Source: an uncultured Clostridia bacterium (GTDB taxonomy: Bacteria > Bacillota > Clostridia > TANB77 > CAG-508). From it: a stretch of DNA of 37,153 bases. The notes beneath the pieces are model-generated. The model did no database searches and had not been told where the DNA came from. It saw only the letters and a list, made by a program, of their open reading frames with translations. The DNA lies in contig CANREW010000012.1 of the NCBI GenBank assembly GCA_947629765.1, positions 1-37,153 of the forward strand, given 5' to 3'. Positions 9,682 through 19,041 of this stretch are shown in pieces. Position numbers and translations under genes: made by a program. Position 1 is the first letter of the stretch. Each line of letters opens with the position of its first letter.

Positions 9682-10753
9682 CTATTTTTCAAATGCATTT
9701 AGTCCAATTTCTATGGCTTTATAAATTTTTTCACTATTTTTTGGATCAACATCCGCTTGTTGTAATAAATTTTTTACAAATATTCCTTTTAAGTTATTCT
9801 TTTTAGCTTCCTTTTGCAAATCCACTCCTATTTTTGTCATATCTTTTACTTTTATCACATTTTGATGCGCTACTAGTTTTAAAATTTTATTAGTATTTAT
9901 TTCTATATTTCTATTTCCTATAAGATTTATTTTCCAGTATTTATCTTTGCTGAATTCTTCATTATTTATTGTTTCTATTAGTTCTTCATAAGAATTTATG
10001 TCTGTTATATTTATTTCTTTTTCTGCAAATTCTTTTTCATCTACTTTTACAAATTCTGTGCTTAACTTTTTTGTAGCAGTATCTATTTCTCCGTACTATC
10101 ATTCCGTGCTCTCCTAATTCGTCAAAGCCAAGTGAAATAAGAGATCCTGGATATATAATATTTTTATCTAACATTTTTTTATGAATATGTCCAAGTGCTA
10201 TATAATCAAATCCTATACTATTTAACATTGATAATGATAATGGGTTATATAGCATTTCATCTTCTCTTGCACCATCTATTGTTCCATGCGTTAGAAGTAT
10301 GTTTATCTTGCTTTTGTCAGGCTCTATATCTTCATATTCAAATCTTTTCATATAAAAATCTTCAAAGCCATATCCATATATGCAGACATTTTCATCTTCT
10401 ATTTTTTCTAATTTTTCTTTAAATATTGTTATGTTTTTTGCCCAAGAATTATATTTTTCATAGTATGAATTCTTTAAATAAGGATCATGATTTCCTGGTA
10501 CTATGTATATTTTAGTGTCTGGAATTGTTTCAAATAATTTATTTATGTAATCTATTGTGGAAAGTTTAATATATTCATTTTCGTATAAATCTCCACATAT
10601 AAACAAATATGGAATACCTTGTTTTTTGATATAATCAATTACTTTTTTAAAACTATTTCTTTGCTCTAACCTTCTTGTTTCTGCTAAATCTTTTGTTTCT
10701 AGCGTTGTGAATGGTATATCAAAGTGAACATCTGCTATGTGTACAAATTTCAT
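9682..10753 (-). CDS. SbcD/YhaO-like DNA exonuclease, joined by one +1 shift at CGG
   Basis: A calcineurin-like metallophosphoesterase nuclease of the SbcD/Mre11 type, expected to work with the following YhaN-like ATPase. The N-terminal 220 residues carry the metal-binding motifs HIADVHFD, FICGDLYEN, VPGNHDPY and LLTHGTIDG ... ALGHIHK in the right order. The plain reading then runs into 18 foreign residues and stops. Skipping the C of the in-frame CGG at 10093 restores GMIVGEIDTATKKLSTEFV and a further 130 residues ending in NAFEK. The joined protein is 356 residues, close to family size, and ends just before the ATPase gene. Its ATG overlaps the glycosyltransferase stop codon (ATGA), so translation is coupled. 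Confidence 0.87.
10091..10093 (-). other. CGG +1 frameshift site, SbcD-like gene
   Basis: Context ATG ATA GTA CGG AGA AAT. Skipping the C reads GTA GGA GAA ATA GAT (VGEID), the usual end of the catalytic domain. The four bases are CGGA and the restored residue is glycine 221. Downstream the restored frame is open for 136 codons. Confidence 0.88.
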
Positions 10754-12291
10754 TTTTCACCCTTCCTTTTGAATTTTTGAAGTATATTTTTGGCATTTAT
10801 TTCAATTGTTGCAATCGGAATTAATACCATTATGTATGGAAATACATATCTTGATTTTGTCTCCCATAATATATGGAATAAGAATCCTCCTATAAATATT
10901 GTTATTAGTAATATTATTTCATTTGATAGATTTTTTCTGTTTTTCATTAATGCTAGTATGCTTCCACCAAATATTATAAATATCAAAGCTTTTTGATAAT
11001 ACCTTACAAAATAATATCCAAATGTAAATGTATCTACATCTTCTTTATATTGAAAATTGTGATTATACATTAATCCGCCAAAACTTGGCTCTGCCCATGT
11101 TGAACGCGTTTTATTAAAATAGAATTCTAACATTTCTTTTGGATTCTCTTTAAAATCTTTTAATCTTTCTTTTATTAAATAATTATATAAATCTTTTGTA
11201 TTCTCTGGATTTGAACTTGAATACCTCAAATTTGCTAAATCATAATAATACCATCCTTCGGCTTTTCCGCTTAGCATTCCCATGCAAATCCAGCCATTCA
11301 CTGGAAATGAAATATCTTTATTTAAGTCTAATTTGTTAACATAGTAATTTTTTACTATTGCCTCTGGTGTAAATACTATTATGATAATTCCTATTGCTAC
11401 ACCTATTTTAACTAAAATATCTTTTATTGTTTTTTTAGTTTCTCCTTTTGATATCATATCTAAGAATAAGTAAATTAGTATTGCTACAACAAATATTAAT
11501 ATATTTGTCCTAATCATATACGCTAAAGAAAGTGATAGCGCCGAAAATATTGCATATCTTATTTTTTTATCATTTACATATTTTATGATTAAATATGTTC
11601 CTAGCATTGAAAATGCAAGTCCTGGTATATCACCATAGACAAATATTGAAAGTAGTATTAATGGTAAGAATGTAAATATGAGTATAACGCCTAAATACTT
11701 ATTGATGTTATATTTTTTAGATAGCTCCTTGCATATTAAAAATGTTGAAATAGCGGTTATAACATTGCAAAATACATTGAACTGTAAAATAATATAAATG
11801 TTTGTACTATTAAATATGTGAAATAATATATTCCATACAAAGGCTAATGTGAACTGCTGTGGATAGCACTCTAAATATGTTCTCATTGATGTGTCTCCAC
11901 CATATATGTTATTAGTATTTGCTATAACTTCCTCCATATTGCCATCTTTCATAGAAGCAGCAATTTGGTAAGTATACTTTTGGTCTGCATTTGGCCATAT
12001 AAATCTATTATCTACCCATAGTAATTGTACTATTATATATATTACTATTAATCCTAAAAAGAAAAACCATTTGTCATTTATTTTATGTGACACTTTTTTC
12101 ATAATTTTACTTAAAAATAAAATTAAACACATTATTAATACTGGAATAGCAATATTTGATATGGTATTTATATTTACTACAACAAATTCTCTCAATGTTA
12201 ATTCTACAGTATATATTATATTTAATATTAGCACATAGGCAAGTAATACTATTCCTATTACGTATGGTATTTTTTTTAAAAACTTACTCAT
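10750..12291 (-). CDS. GT-C membrane glycosyltransferase (family 39-like)
   Basis: A 513-residue polytopic membrane protein with about eleven hydrophobic helices. It resembles lipid-linked sugar transferases of the GT-C fold (ArnT/PMT/RgtA type). The first outer loop, following the helix LGLIVIYIIVQLLWV, has the acidic DNRFIWPNADQKY segment in the usual catalytic position. The substrate is unknown. The ATG at 12291 follows GGGAG at 7 bases. The earlier ATG at 12333 overlaps the promoter -10 box, so it is unlikely to be used. The stop overlaps the SbcD-like start by 4 bases, so the three genes 12291-7799 form one unit. A functional tie between a sugar transferase and the nuclease pair is not evident. 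Confidence 0.82.
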   Translation of the reverse strand: MSKFLKKIPYVIGIVLLAYVLILNIIYTVELTLREFVVVNINTISNIAIPVLIMCLILFLSKIMKKVSHKINDKWFFFLGLIVIYIIVQLLWVDNRFIWPNADQKYTYQIAASMKDGNMEEVIANTNNIYGGDTSMRTYLECYPQQFTLAFVWNILFHIFNSTNIYIILQFNVFCNVITAISTFLICKELSKKYNINKYLGVILIFTFLPLILLSIFVYGDIPGLAFSMLGTYLIIKYVNDKKIRYAIFSALSLSLAYMIRTNILIFVVAILIYLFLDMISKGETKKTIKDILVKIGVAIGIIIIVFTPEAIVKNYYVNKLDLNKDISFPVNGWICMGMLSGKAEGWYYYDLANLRYSSSNPENTKDLYNYLIKERLKDFKENPKEMLEFYFNKTRSTWAEPSFGGLMYNHNFQYKEDVDTFTFGYYFVRYYQKALIFIIFGGSILALMKNRKNLSNEIILLITIFIGGFLFHILWETKSRYVFPYIMVLIPIATIEINAKNILQKFKRKGEK

Positions 12292-12334
12292 TAGTTTCTC
12301 CCTTTTTTTATATCTTGTGCTTTCTGATATCATT

Positions 12335-12363
12335 ATTTTAGCATAGTAATTTTAAAATGTGAA
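12335..12363 (-). promoter_or_regulatory. promoter of the glycosyltransferase-nuclease-ATPase unit
   Basis: Minus-strand TTCACA (12363-12358), a 17-base spacer, and extended -10 TGCTAAAAT with TAAAAT at 12340-12335. It lies about 44 bases before the chosen start at 12291 and just after the virD4 terminator hairpin. Confidence 0.7.
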
Positions 12364-12379
12364 TAGTTTTTTAAATATT

Positions 12380-12425
12380 AAAATAGCAATAATATTTATT
12401 TTTTAATAAATATTACTGCTATTTT
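12380..12425 (-). terminator. long hairpin terminator after virD4-like gene
   Basis: A 21-base-pair stem with a single A-C mismatch (12380-12400 against 12405-12425) around a TTTT loop, 8 bases after the virD4-like stop codon. The stem is AT-rich, ends in TTTT on both strands, and could act in both directions. Confidence 0.8.
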
Positions 12426-12432
12426 GTATCTT

Positions 12433-14444
12433 TTATTTTTCATCTGCTGGTCCAAATAATTCATCAAATTTTGCTTCTAATTCTTTTTGTAGATCTATCT
12501 CTTCTTGTGTTTGATCATTTACTGGTTCTGCCATATCTTCTACTATATCTTGTGGAAGTATAGGAGCAACATCTTCCTTTAGATTTGTTTCTTTTTTTTC
12601 TTGCTTTATCTCTATATTTTCTTGTTTTTCGCTAGGTTCTTCCTCGAATAAATCGTCTAGGCTTTCTACTTTTAAATCTTGAACTCCTCCACCTTTTTTC
12701 TCCTCAACATAAGGATTATATGGATTATACTTTCTCCAAGGTCCTCTATCTATATCTCTTGATTCATTATGGTTTAATGTAAATTCTGCAAGCTTTTTAG
12801 CTTCTGGTCTTAAGAAGTAGTAATATTTTTTTGCTTTTATTGGTCTTACTCCTTTTTCAAATATTATACAGTAATCATTATCAAACCTTCTAAGTTCATC
12901 TGGTGTTAAAAGTGCCCTTGCATTGATTTGATCTGACACACTCTTTCCTTGCATCCAATTGTTTCTGTCTTTATTTACTGATATACTATCTCTTGAAACA
13001 GTCTTTTCTCCTAGTGCTTTTGAGAAATATTCGACTGTTTTTTGTGAGTTACTTCCTAAGAATACATGTGTATCACAGTTACCTATTATTGTTTCATAAG
13101 ATTTTTCATATACTGCTTCGAGTTGGTCTAAGTTTTGAAGTATTACACTAAATTGTATTTTTCTACTTCTACTTGTAGATATTTTTTTATCAAAATCTGG
13201 TACTTTTCCTATGTTAGCAAACTCGTCTAATATAAAATATGTAGGCATAGGAAGTGTCCCCCCACTTAAATCTGCAAAGTCATATAGCTGTTGTATCATT
13301 TGTGCAAAGAATATTGTAAGTAAGAAGTCATATGCAGTATGAGTATCAGAAGATATAACATATACTGCTGTTTTCTTTTTTCCTATTTCTTCAAAGTCTA
13401 TTGTATCTGTTGATGTTAATTCTGCAATTTCCTTTGAATCAAATTTTCCAAGTTTTGATTGCAAAGAACTTAAAATTGATCCATAAGTTTTCTCTGGTGC
13501 TATTTCTATTGATTTATAATACATTCTTGCAGGGTGATCGTATGGCAACTGTCCTATAAGTTCTGAAAGTAAGTTATTTCCACCACTTGTATTTGCAGCT
13601 CTAACTAGCTCTGCACAGCTTGCTAAGTTTTGTTCCTCTTCTGGTCTTGTTGCTATTAAGTAATATATTAATGCTTTTAATAGCATTTCTGCCATATCAT
13701 CCCAGTAAGGATCTGCTGTACTTCCTTCTACTTTTTGTCCTTTTACTATTGTATTTGCAATTACATCAACATCTAATTCTGATGATATATGCATAAGTGG
13801 ATTATATCCATCACTGTTTTGTGGTCTTACTAAGTTTAAAACTTTTATTTCATATCCATTTTTTTGTAAAAATCCTGCTGTTTTATCATATAATTCCCCT
13901 TTTGGATCTGTGAATACATATGAGCCTAACATTTGATATGCGTTTGGTATAGAGAATGATGCAGATTTACCAGAACCTGAACCGTCCAACTACCAATACA
14001 TTTATATTTCCTCTTTTATCTACTGGTAAATAATGGTTTTCTGCAAGTAAAATTCCTTTATTTCTGCTTAATACTTTATATTGCTCTCCCTTACCTGCCC
14101 AATCGCTTGATCCTTGTTCAATATCTGTATATTCATTTTTTGGAGCTGTTTTTACAAATCCAACAAACATAAATACTGCATATACTAGAGTAAATTTCCA
14201 AAGTAAACTAAAAAATTGTGGCATATAATTTCCAAAATTTCCGAAGTACTTCACCAAATTTTGAATATGCCCCAACTGAATCTGTTACAAACTCTCCAAA
14301 ATTAAATACACCATCTACCGTAGCAACGTCTTGTGCATAGGCAAGTGGTGCAACAAGTACTATGGCCATAAATAACCATAGTACTGCAAATATTATAAAT
14401 CTTCCTTTATTTCTTCTTAATGTTCCCTTTATTTTGTAGTTCAT
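12433..14444 (-). CDS. VirD4/TraG-type coupling ATPase, joined by two +1 shifts at CGG
   Basis: Membrane-anchored type IV coupling ATPase that in conjugation systems hands DNA-protein substrates to a secretion channel. Plain reading splits it into three pieces in three frames. Skipping the C at CGG 14243 and CGG 13984 gives one 669-residue protein. N-terminal helices FIIFAVLWLFMAIVLVAPLA and FFSLLWKFTLVYAVFMFVGF frame a short loop. Walker A is VVGGSGSGKSASF (about residues 151-163) and its second glycine is created by the second shift. Walker B is YFILDEFANIG, followed by STSRSRKIQFSVILQN. The C-terminal ~110 residues are an acidic, glutamate-rich tail. Two small unknown genes precede it in the same unit. 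No other secretion genes are in view. Confidence 0.88.
13982..13984 (-). other. CGG +1 frameshift site, VirD4-like site 2 (inside Walker A)
   Basis: Context GTA GTT GGA CGG TTC AGG. The unshifted reading ends within four codons. Skipping the C gives VVGGSGSGKSASF, a complete P-loop, so ATP binding depends on the shift. The four bases are CGGT and the restored residue is glycine 154. Confidence 0.92.
14241..14243 (-). other. CGG +1 frameshift site, VirD4-like site 1
   Basis: Context GAA GTA CTT CGG AAA TTT TGG. Skipping the C gives EVLGNFGNYMPQFFSLLW and enters the second membrane helix in the frame that reaches the Walker A site. The unshifted reading stops 11 codons later. The four bases are CGGA and the restored residue is glycine 68. 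Confidence 0.85.
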
Positions 14445-14474
14445 ATTGTTTCACCTTCTCTTTGGTTATATAGA

Positions 14475-14840
14475 TTATCTTTCTTCTTCAACTTTTCTTT
14501 GTAACGTCTTTGATATAGTATTTATATCTATAATTGTAATAGAAACTATTTCTCCATTTCTTCCTATTCTCTCTCTTGTCTCTTTATTGCCTTCATTTTC
14601 TATTCTAACTTTGTTTGTATTTGTTGGAATTGTCATACTTTCTGAAACGGTTCCCATATCTTTTAATGCTTGTATACTTTCTTTACCCGGAGGTACAATT
14701 TCAAATTCTTTTTCTTTTGGACATGCTTTTACACAAGATATCTTTGATAAACCTTGATCATTGATTCCTGTTGATTCAAATATTCTCTCTCCATTTTCTC
14801 CTCTGTATTCTTGTCTTTCATTAACATTTTTATTTGCCAT
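14475..14840 (-). CDS. small soluble protein of unknown function
   Basis: A 121-residue hypothetical protein with no membrane segment or signal peptide. The first half has a four-cysteine-poor pattern with only CVKAC as a cysteine pair (about residues 36-40), followed by PKEKEFEIVPPGKES. The second half is rich in short beta-type stretches (GEIVSITIIDINTISK). The start follows AGGAGG at good spacing. It lies 30 bases before the virD4-like gene and 11 bases after the preceding unknown gene, so the three are one unit. No family is recognised. An accessory role with the coupling ATPase is inferred only from position. Confidence 0.75.
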   Translation of the reverse strand: MANKNVNERQEYRGENGERIFESTGINDQGLSKISCVKACPKEKEFEIVPPGKESIQALKDMGTVSESMTIPTNTNKVRIENEGNKETRERIGRNGEIVSITIIDINTISKTLQRKVEEER

Positions 14841-14851
14841 TTTACTTCCTC

Positions 14852-15367
14852 CTAGTTTTCTCTTATTTCGAATGCGAAATAAGATTTATACGGTTTTAAT
14901 TTACATTTTCCTTTAACTTCATTTGCTTTTTCATCGAAGTATAGCACAGGCTTTACCTCTTCTGCTGTTTCTGGGTCTATTATTGAAATTGCCCTTTTTA
15001 AGTTTGGTGTATAATTGAATTCCTTATATTTATTGCCTTCTTCTGAGTATATGGTATCAAACTTAAATGGAACAGGCTTTTTAGTTATTTTTACTTCATC
15101 TCCAAGTAATATTCCCATATTTATTACAACTTTTTCTTTTCCAAAAGAAAAGATTGCAAGTTGATTTCCATCTGGTGAAGGTTCGTCCACATAATATGTT
15201 TTTCTTGTAGAATCTCCTCTGATTTCAGATGTATAGTCTAATCTCTGTACTGTATATTTAGGAAATTTGTCTAAATATTCCTTTTTTGTTTTATTTATTT
15301 GATATATTACTGTGTTTACTCCTTTTGGATCTGTTATGCTAAAATGTTTTCCTTCTATTATTTCCAT
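14852..15367 (-). CDS. small protein of unknown function, first gene of the virD4 unit
   Basis: A 171-residue hypothetical protein, probably a beta-rich soluble domain (VNTVIYQINKTKKEYL, LAIFSFGKEKVVINMGILLG). The ATG at 15367 is preferred because GAGGTG lies 7 bases before it. The upstream ATG at 15385 has no ribosome binding site and the sequence between would be part of the leader. It is transcribed from the consensus promoter at 15426-15454, with the second unknown gene and the coupling ATPase following. No family or catalytic motif is recognised. No CGG codon is present. Confidence 0.75.
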   Translation of the reverse strand: MEIIEGKHFSITDPKGVNTVIYQINKTKKEYLDKFPKYTVQRLDYTSEIRGDSTRKTYYVDEPSPDGNQLAIFSFGKEKVVINMGILLGDEVKITKKPVPFKFDTIYSEEGNKYKEFNYTPNLKRAISIIDPETAEEVKPVLYFDEKANEVKGKCKLKPYKSYFAFEIREN

Positions 15368-15425
15368 TTTTGCACCTCTTTCCAATTATGCATAGCTTGT
15401 CTTTGGTAAAATTTCACTAAACATA

Positions 15426-15454
15426 ATTATACATTATTTTGGCCTCATTGTCAA
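15426..15454 (-). promoter_or_regulatory. consensus promoter of the virD4 unit
   Basis: TTGACA (15454-15449), 17-base spacer, TATAAT (15431-15426) on the minus strand. Both boxes match the sigma-A consensus perfectly. The leader to the chosen start is about 50 bases. Confidence 0.88.
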
Positions 15455-15530
15455 GTTTATTTATGAATTTATTATGTCGACTATTGATAATTAACTATTT
15501 ATTTAGCAATTTTTCCAATTTTTTATCTAT

Positions 15531-16426
15531 TTATCTAGGATTAAAGGTAGATACTTCTTTTAACTTTTCATATAATTTTTCTTCCTCTTGTGATAAATTC
15601 TTTGGTACTACGATTTTCACTTCTGCAACTAAGTCTCCTCTTCCTCCTTTTCCGGTCTTTATATCCTTTTTGTGAAATTTTTATTTTTTCTCCGCTTTGT
15701 ACTCCTTTTTGTAAATATACGGTTTCTTGTCCATCTATTGTGTTTAATTCAATTCTTGAACCAAGTGCCGCTTCCCACGGTGTAACTTTTAAATCTGTAT
15801 GAATATTACATCCTTGTAATCTAAAGTCCTTGCTATTTTGTATATTGATTTTGATTAGTAGGTCTCCATTTTTTGCTCCGTTTTCACCTTTTTTGCCTTG
15901 ACCTACTAACCTTATTTTTTCGTTATTCCTAATACCTGCTGGTATTTTTATTGTAAAGGTTTTCATTTTTCCGATCTATTGCTCTTAGAGATATCTTTTT
16001 ATTTATTCCAAAAAATGCCTCTTCTAGACTTACATCTATTGCTGTTTCTATATTTTCTCCCTTTATTCTTACTTCATTATTTTTTGGTTTCTTTTCGCTC
16101 TTTTCTTTTTTTGCACCAAAGAACATATTTACTATCTCACCGAAAATACTATCACTTTGTTTCATATTGTCCTTGTTTGCTTCTCTATTTTTCTTTCTTC
16201 CGACATTTGTATTCCATTGTCTATCGTATTTTCTTCTACTAGATGGGTTAGATAATATTCTATATGCCTCGTTGATGTCTTTAAAGCGTTCTTCTGAATA
16301 ATCTTTTCCATCGTTTAAATCTGGGTGATATTTTTTTGCTTGTTCTCTATATTTTAATCTTATTTCGTCTATACTTACTCTATTTGTTTCAAATCCTAGT
16401 ATTTTATAATAGTCCTTAAATATCAT
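15531..16426 (-). CDS. DnaJ/CbpA-like co-chaperone, joined by two +1 shifts at CGG
   Basis: A J-domain co-chaperone that stimulates DnaK ATPase. The J domain occupies residues ~1-70 with the HPD motif in KYHPDLNDGK. There is no glycine-rich CxxCxGxG zinc finger, so it is of the CbpA class. Plain reading breaks twice. Skipping the C at CGG 15973 leads from SLRAIDGKMKTFTIKIPAGI into the substrate-binding domain. Skipping the C at CGG 15654 gives KGYKDGKGGRGDLVAEVKIV and then VSTFNPR and a stop. The joined protein is 297 residues, typical for CbpA-like proteins. The start follows GGAGAGGATG and lies 39 bases after the ddl stop. It is not beside grpE or dnaK here. Confidence 0.87.
15652..15654 (-). 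other. CGG +1 frameshift site, DnaJ-like site 2
   Basis: Context TAT AAA GAC CGG AAA AGG AGG. Skipping the C gives KDGKGGRGDLVAEV, the conserved GxxGDL element near the end of this family. The unshifted reading is an arginine-rich nonsense tail. The four bases are CGGA and the restored residue is glycine 258. Confidence 0.88.
15971..15973 (-). other. CGG +1 frameshift site, DnaJ-like site 1
   Basis: Context GCA ATA GAT CGG AAA AAT GAA. Skipping the C gives AIDGKMKTFTIKIPAGI, continuing into the conserved IPAGI strand. The four bases are CGGA and the restored residue is glycine 152. Confidence 0.88.
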
Positions 16427-16465
16427 TTAACATCCTCTCCATCCTTATGGGTAGAATTTATTATA

Positions 16466-17518
16466 TCATGTTTCTTCGGCTAATTCAATTAATTTATCTA
16501 ATAATTTACTATAATTTATTCCATAATGTTCAAATAATTTTGGATACATACTGATTTTAGTAAATCCTGGCATAGTATTTATTTCATTTAAATATATTCT
16601 ATTTGTATCTTTTTCTACAAAAAAGTCTACTCTTGATAAGCCTTTACCATCTACTGCTTTAAATGCTTTTATGGCTTGTTTTCTTATCTCTTCTTGAATA
16701 GAATCTGGGATATCTGCTGGGATAAATGTTTTAGATTCCTGATTTTTATATTTTGCATCAAAACTGTAAAATTCGTCTGCTGCTTTTATCTCTCCAACAA
16801 ATGATGCTATAACATCTTCATTTCCTAAAACTGCACATTCTACTTCATGTCCTTTTATTTCTTCTTCAACTAATATTTTTTTATCAAATTTACTTGCATA
16901 TTCTATTGCTTTTTTCAATTCTTCGTAATTTTTAGCTTCGCTTATTCCAACGCTTGATCCAGAATTTGATGGTTTAATAAACATTGGATAGTTAAGTTTA
17001 GTTTCTAAAATTTTACATACCTCGTCTAGATTACAAATTTTTTCGTTAAAACTTTTATCTATATATATGTACTTATCTTTAAATTTCCTTATATATTCTG
17101 ATTTTGCTTGGTTTATACCTGCTTTTTCTAGAATAACTTTTGTATATACTTTATCCATACAAGCTGACGATGCAAGTACTTTGCAACCTACATAAGGTTT
17201 TTTTATCATTTCAAATAATCCTTGTATTGTACCATCTTCTCCATTTAGACCGTGTAATACTGGAAAAATTACATCTTGTTTTTTTAATAATTCTAGCACA
17301 TTATCTATTCTTTTTAGTTCCTTTATTTCTTCTTCTATTTGTAAAACATCTATTTCTTCTATATCTTTTGTATATTCATACCATATTCCATCTTTATCAA
17401 TATATATTGGTAAGATTTCATATTTGCTTTTGTCTAAGTTTTTAATTACTGATGTTCCAGATACAACTGATACATTATGCTCAGTTGATGTTCCACCAAA
17501 AATTACTGCAAGTTTCAT
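16466..17518 (-). CDS. ddl: D-alanine--D-alanine ligase
   Basis: ATP-grasp enzyme joining two D-alanines for peptidoglycan precursors. It is 350 residues, normal size. Visible motifs are IFGGTSTEHNVSVVSG (about residues 6-21), PVLHGLNGEDGTIQGLFE, SNSGSSVGISEAKN, the metal-binding YLNEINTMPGFTKISMYP near the C-terminus and the EEEIKGHEVECAVLG strand. The start follows GAGGTG that overlaps the end of murF, so murF-ddl are translated together; MurF uses the dipeptide made by Ddl. No in-frame CGG is present. Confidence 0.96.
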   Translation of the reverse strand: MKLAVIFGGTSTEHNVSVVSGTSVIKNLDKSKYEILPIYIDKDGIWYEYTKDIEEIDVLQIEEEIKELKRIDNVLELLKKQDVIFPVLHGLNGEDGTIQGLFEMIKKPYVGCKVLASSACMDKVYTKVILEKAGINQAKSEYIRKFKDKYIYIDKSFNEKICNLDEVCKILETKLNYPMFIKPSNSGSSVGISEAKNYEELKKAIEYASKFDKKILVEEEIKGHEVECAVLGNEDVIASFVGEIKAADEFYSFDAKYKNQESKTFIPADIPDSIQEEIRKQAIKAFKAVDGKGLSRVDFFVEKDTNRIYLNEINTMPGFTKISMYPKLFEHYGINYSKLLDKLIELAEET

Positions 17519-17521
17519 ATA

Positions 17522-18914
17522 TCACACCTCTAATTCTTTGACAATCGCATCAAAATTCATTCTGTTTGAAGCCTTAATTAAGATATAATCATCCTTTTGG
17601 ATAATATTTTTTAAAGTCTTTATTGCTTCCTCATTTGTATCATATACATATATTTTTGATTTTTCCATTCCTAATTCTTTAGCTTTTTTTGCAATATTTT
17701 TTGAAGCATTTCCAACAACTATAAGTATATCAATTTTATTCTTGTATACTTCTTCTCCTACATCTTCATGTAGTTTTTCCTCAAATTCTCCAAGTTCTAG
17801 CATATCCCCTAATACTGCAATTTTTCTTCCACCTTTAATATCATTTAGATATTCTATTGCTGCTTTCATAGAATCATAACTTGCATTATAACTATCATTA
17901 ATTATTGTTGAAGAATTGATTCCTCCTTTTGTTTCCATTCTTCTTTTTGTAAGTTCAAATTCTTTTATTCCCTCTATTATTTTTTCCATCTCTATATTAT
18001 TTTGTAATCCTACACATATTGCACATAAACTATTTGTTATAAAATGTTTTCCTCCTATGTTTATTTCTACATTGTATTTTTTGCCTTGTACATTAACAGT
18101 AAATTTACTTCCCCCTGCATCTGTATAGATGTCTTCTGCCATAATGTCGCTTTTATTATCTATTCCGTATGTTATTATATTTTTATGATCCTTATTTTTT
18201 AAGTACCATTCATGTAGCATATCATTATCATTATTAATAATTACAGGTGAATTTTCTTCCATTCCCTCTAATATTTCTAATTTTGCTTTTAATATATTTT
18301 CTCTTGAGCCAAGTTCTCCAATGTGAGATGTTCCAATGTTTGTTATAACTGACATAGTTGGTCTTGCAATTTTAGTAAGAACGCTTATTTCTCCTTTATG
18401 GTTCATTCCCATTTCTATTACTGCTGATGTTTCTTCCTTTAATGATAAAATAGTTAATGGTACTCCTATATGATTATTGTAATTTCCTATTGTTTTTAAT
18501 GTTTTATATTTTTTTGACATTACACTTGCAATTATATCTTTTGTACTTGTTTTTCCTACACTTCCTGTTACACCTATAACTGGTATATCATATAGACTTC
18601 TTTTGTATTTTGCTATTTCTTGCATGCATTTTATTGTATTCTTTACTTTGATTAATATTTTATTTTCATATTGTTTTATTGCGTCTTTATTTATTTCTAT
18701 ATTTTCTACAATACATGCTTTTGCACCATTTTCAAAAGCTACTTTGTAAAAGTCGCTTCCGATTAAAATTTTCTCCTTTTATTCCGATATATGTATCTCC
18801 TTCTTTTATTTCTCTTGTGTCTTTTTTAAAATTTTCTAGTATGTCATTTTCATTTCCACATAAAAGGCATCCATCACATATATTTATTATATCCTGTACT
18901 CTTATTTCTCTCAT
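17522..18914 (-). CDS. murF: MurF, UDP-MurNAc-tripeptide D-Ala-D-Ala ligase, joined by one +1 shift at CGG
   Basis: Cytoplasmic ligase adding D-Ala-D-Ala to the UDP-MurNAc-tripeptide. The N-terminal domain begins MREIRVQDIINICDG; the ATG at 18914 sits after GGAGG, whereas the ATG at 18926 overlaps that site. Plain reading breaks after GIKGENFN. Skipping the C of CGG 18761 gives GENFNGSDFYKVAFENGAKA and continues into the ATPase domain with VIGVTGSVGKTSTKD (about residues 112-126), GNYNNHIGVPLT and VIEMGMNHKGEI, then the C-terminal domain with INDSYNASYDSM. The joined protein is 463 residues, standard for MurF. MurF is normally essential, so a silent pseudogene is unlikely. It is followed by ddl with 3 bases between. 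Confidence 0.92.
18759..18761 (-). other. CGG +1 frameshift site, murF
   Basis: Context AAT TTT AAT CGG AAG CGA. Skipping the C gives ENFNGSDFYKVAFENGA, the expected MurF N-terminal domain. The unshifted reading stops after nine more codons. The four bases are CGGA and the restored residue is glycine 52. Confidence 0.9.
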
Positions 18915-19000
18915 TATTTCCTCCATATTTAGATTATATGTTATATTTTATCATAATGTGTATCAAATTAAAAGAGCTTATATAAACATTAATGCAAAAT

Positions 19001-19026
19001 AAAAGTTAGCACTTAAGCTAACTTTT
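19001..19026 (-). terminator. rho-independent terminator after rpoC
   Basis: Perfect 10-base-pair stem (AAAAGTTAGC / GCTAACTTTT) with a 6-base loop and ATTTT on the minus strand, 16 bases after the rpoC stop. It separates rpoBC from the murF unit. Confidence 0.88.
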
Positions 19027-19041
19027 ATTTTTATTACTATC

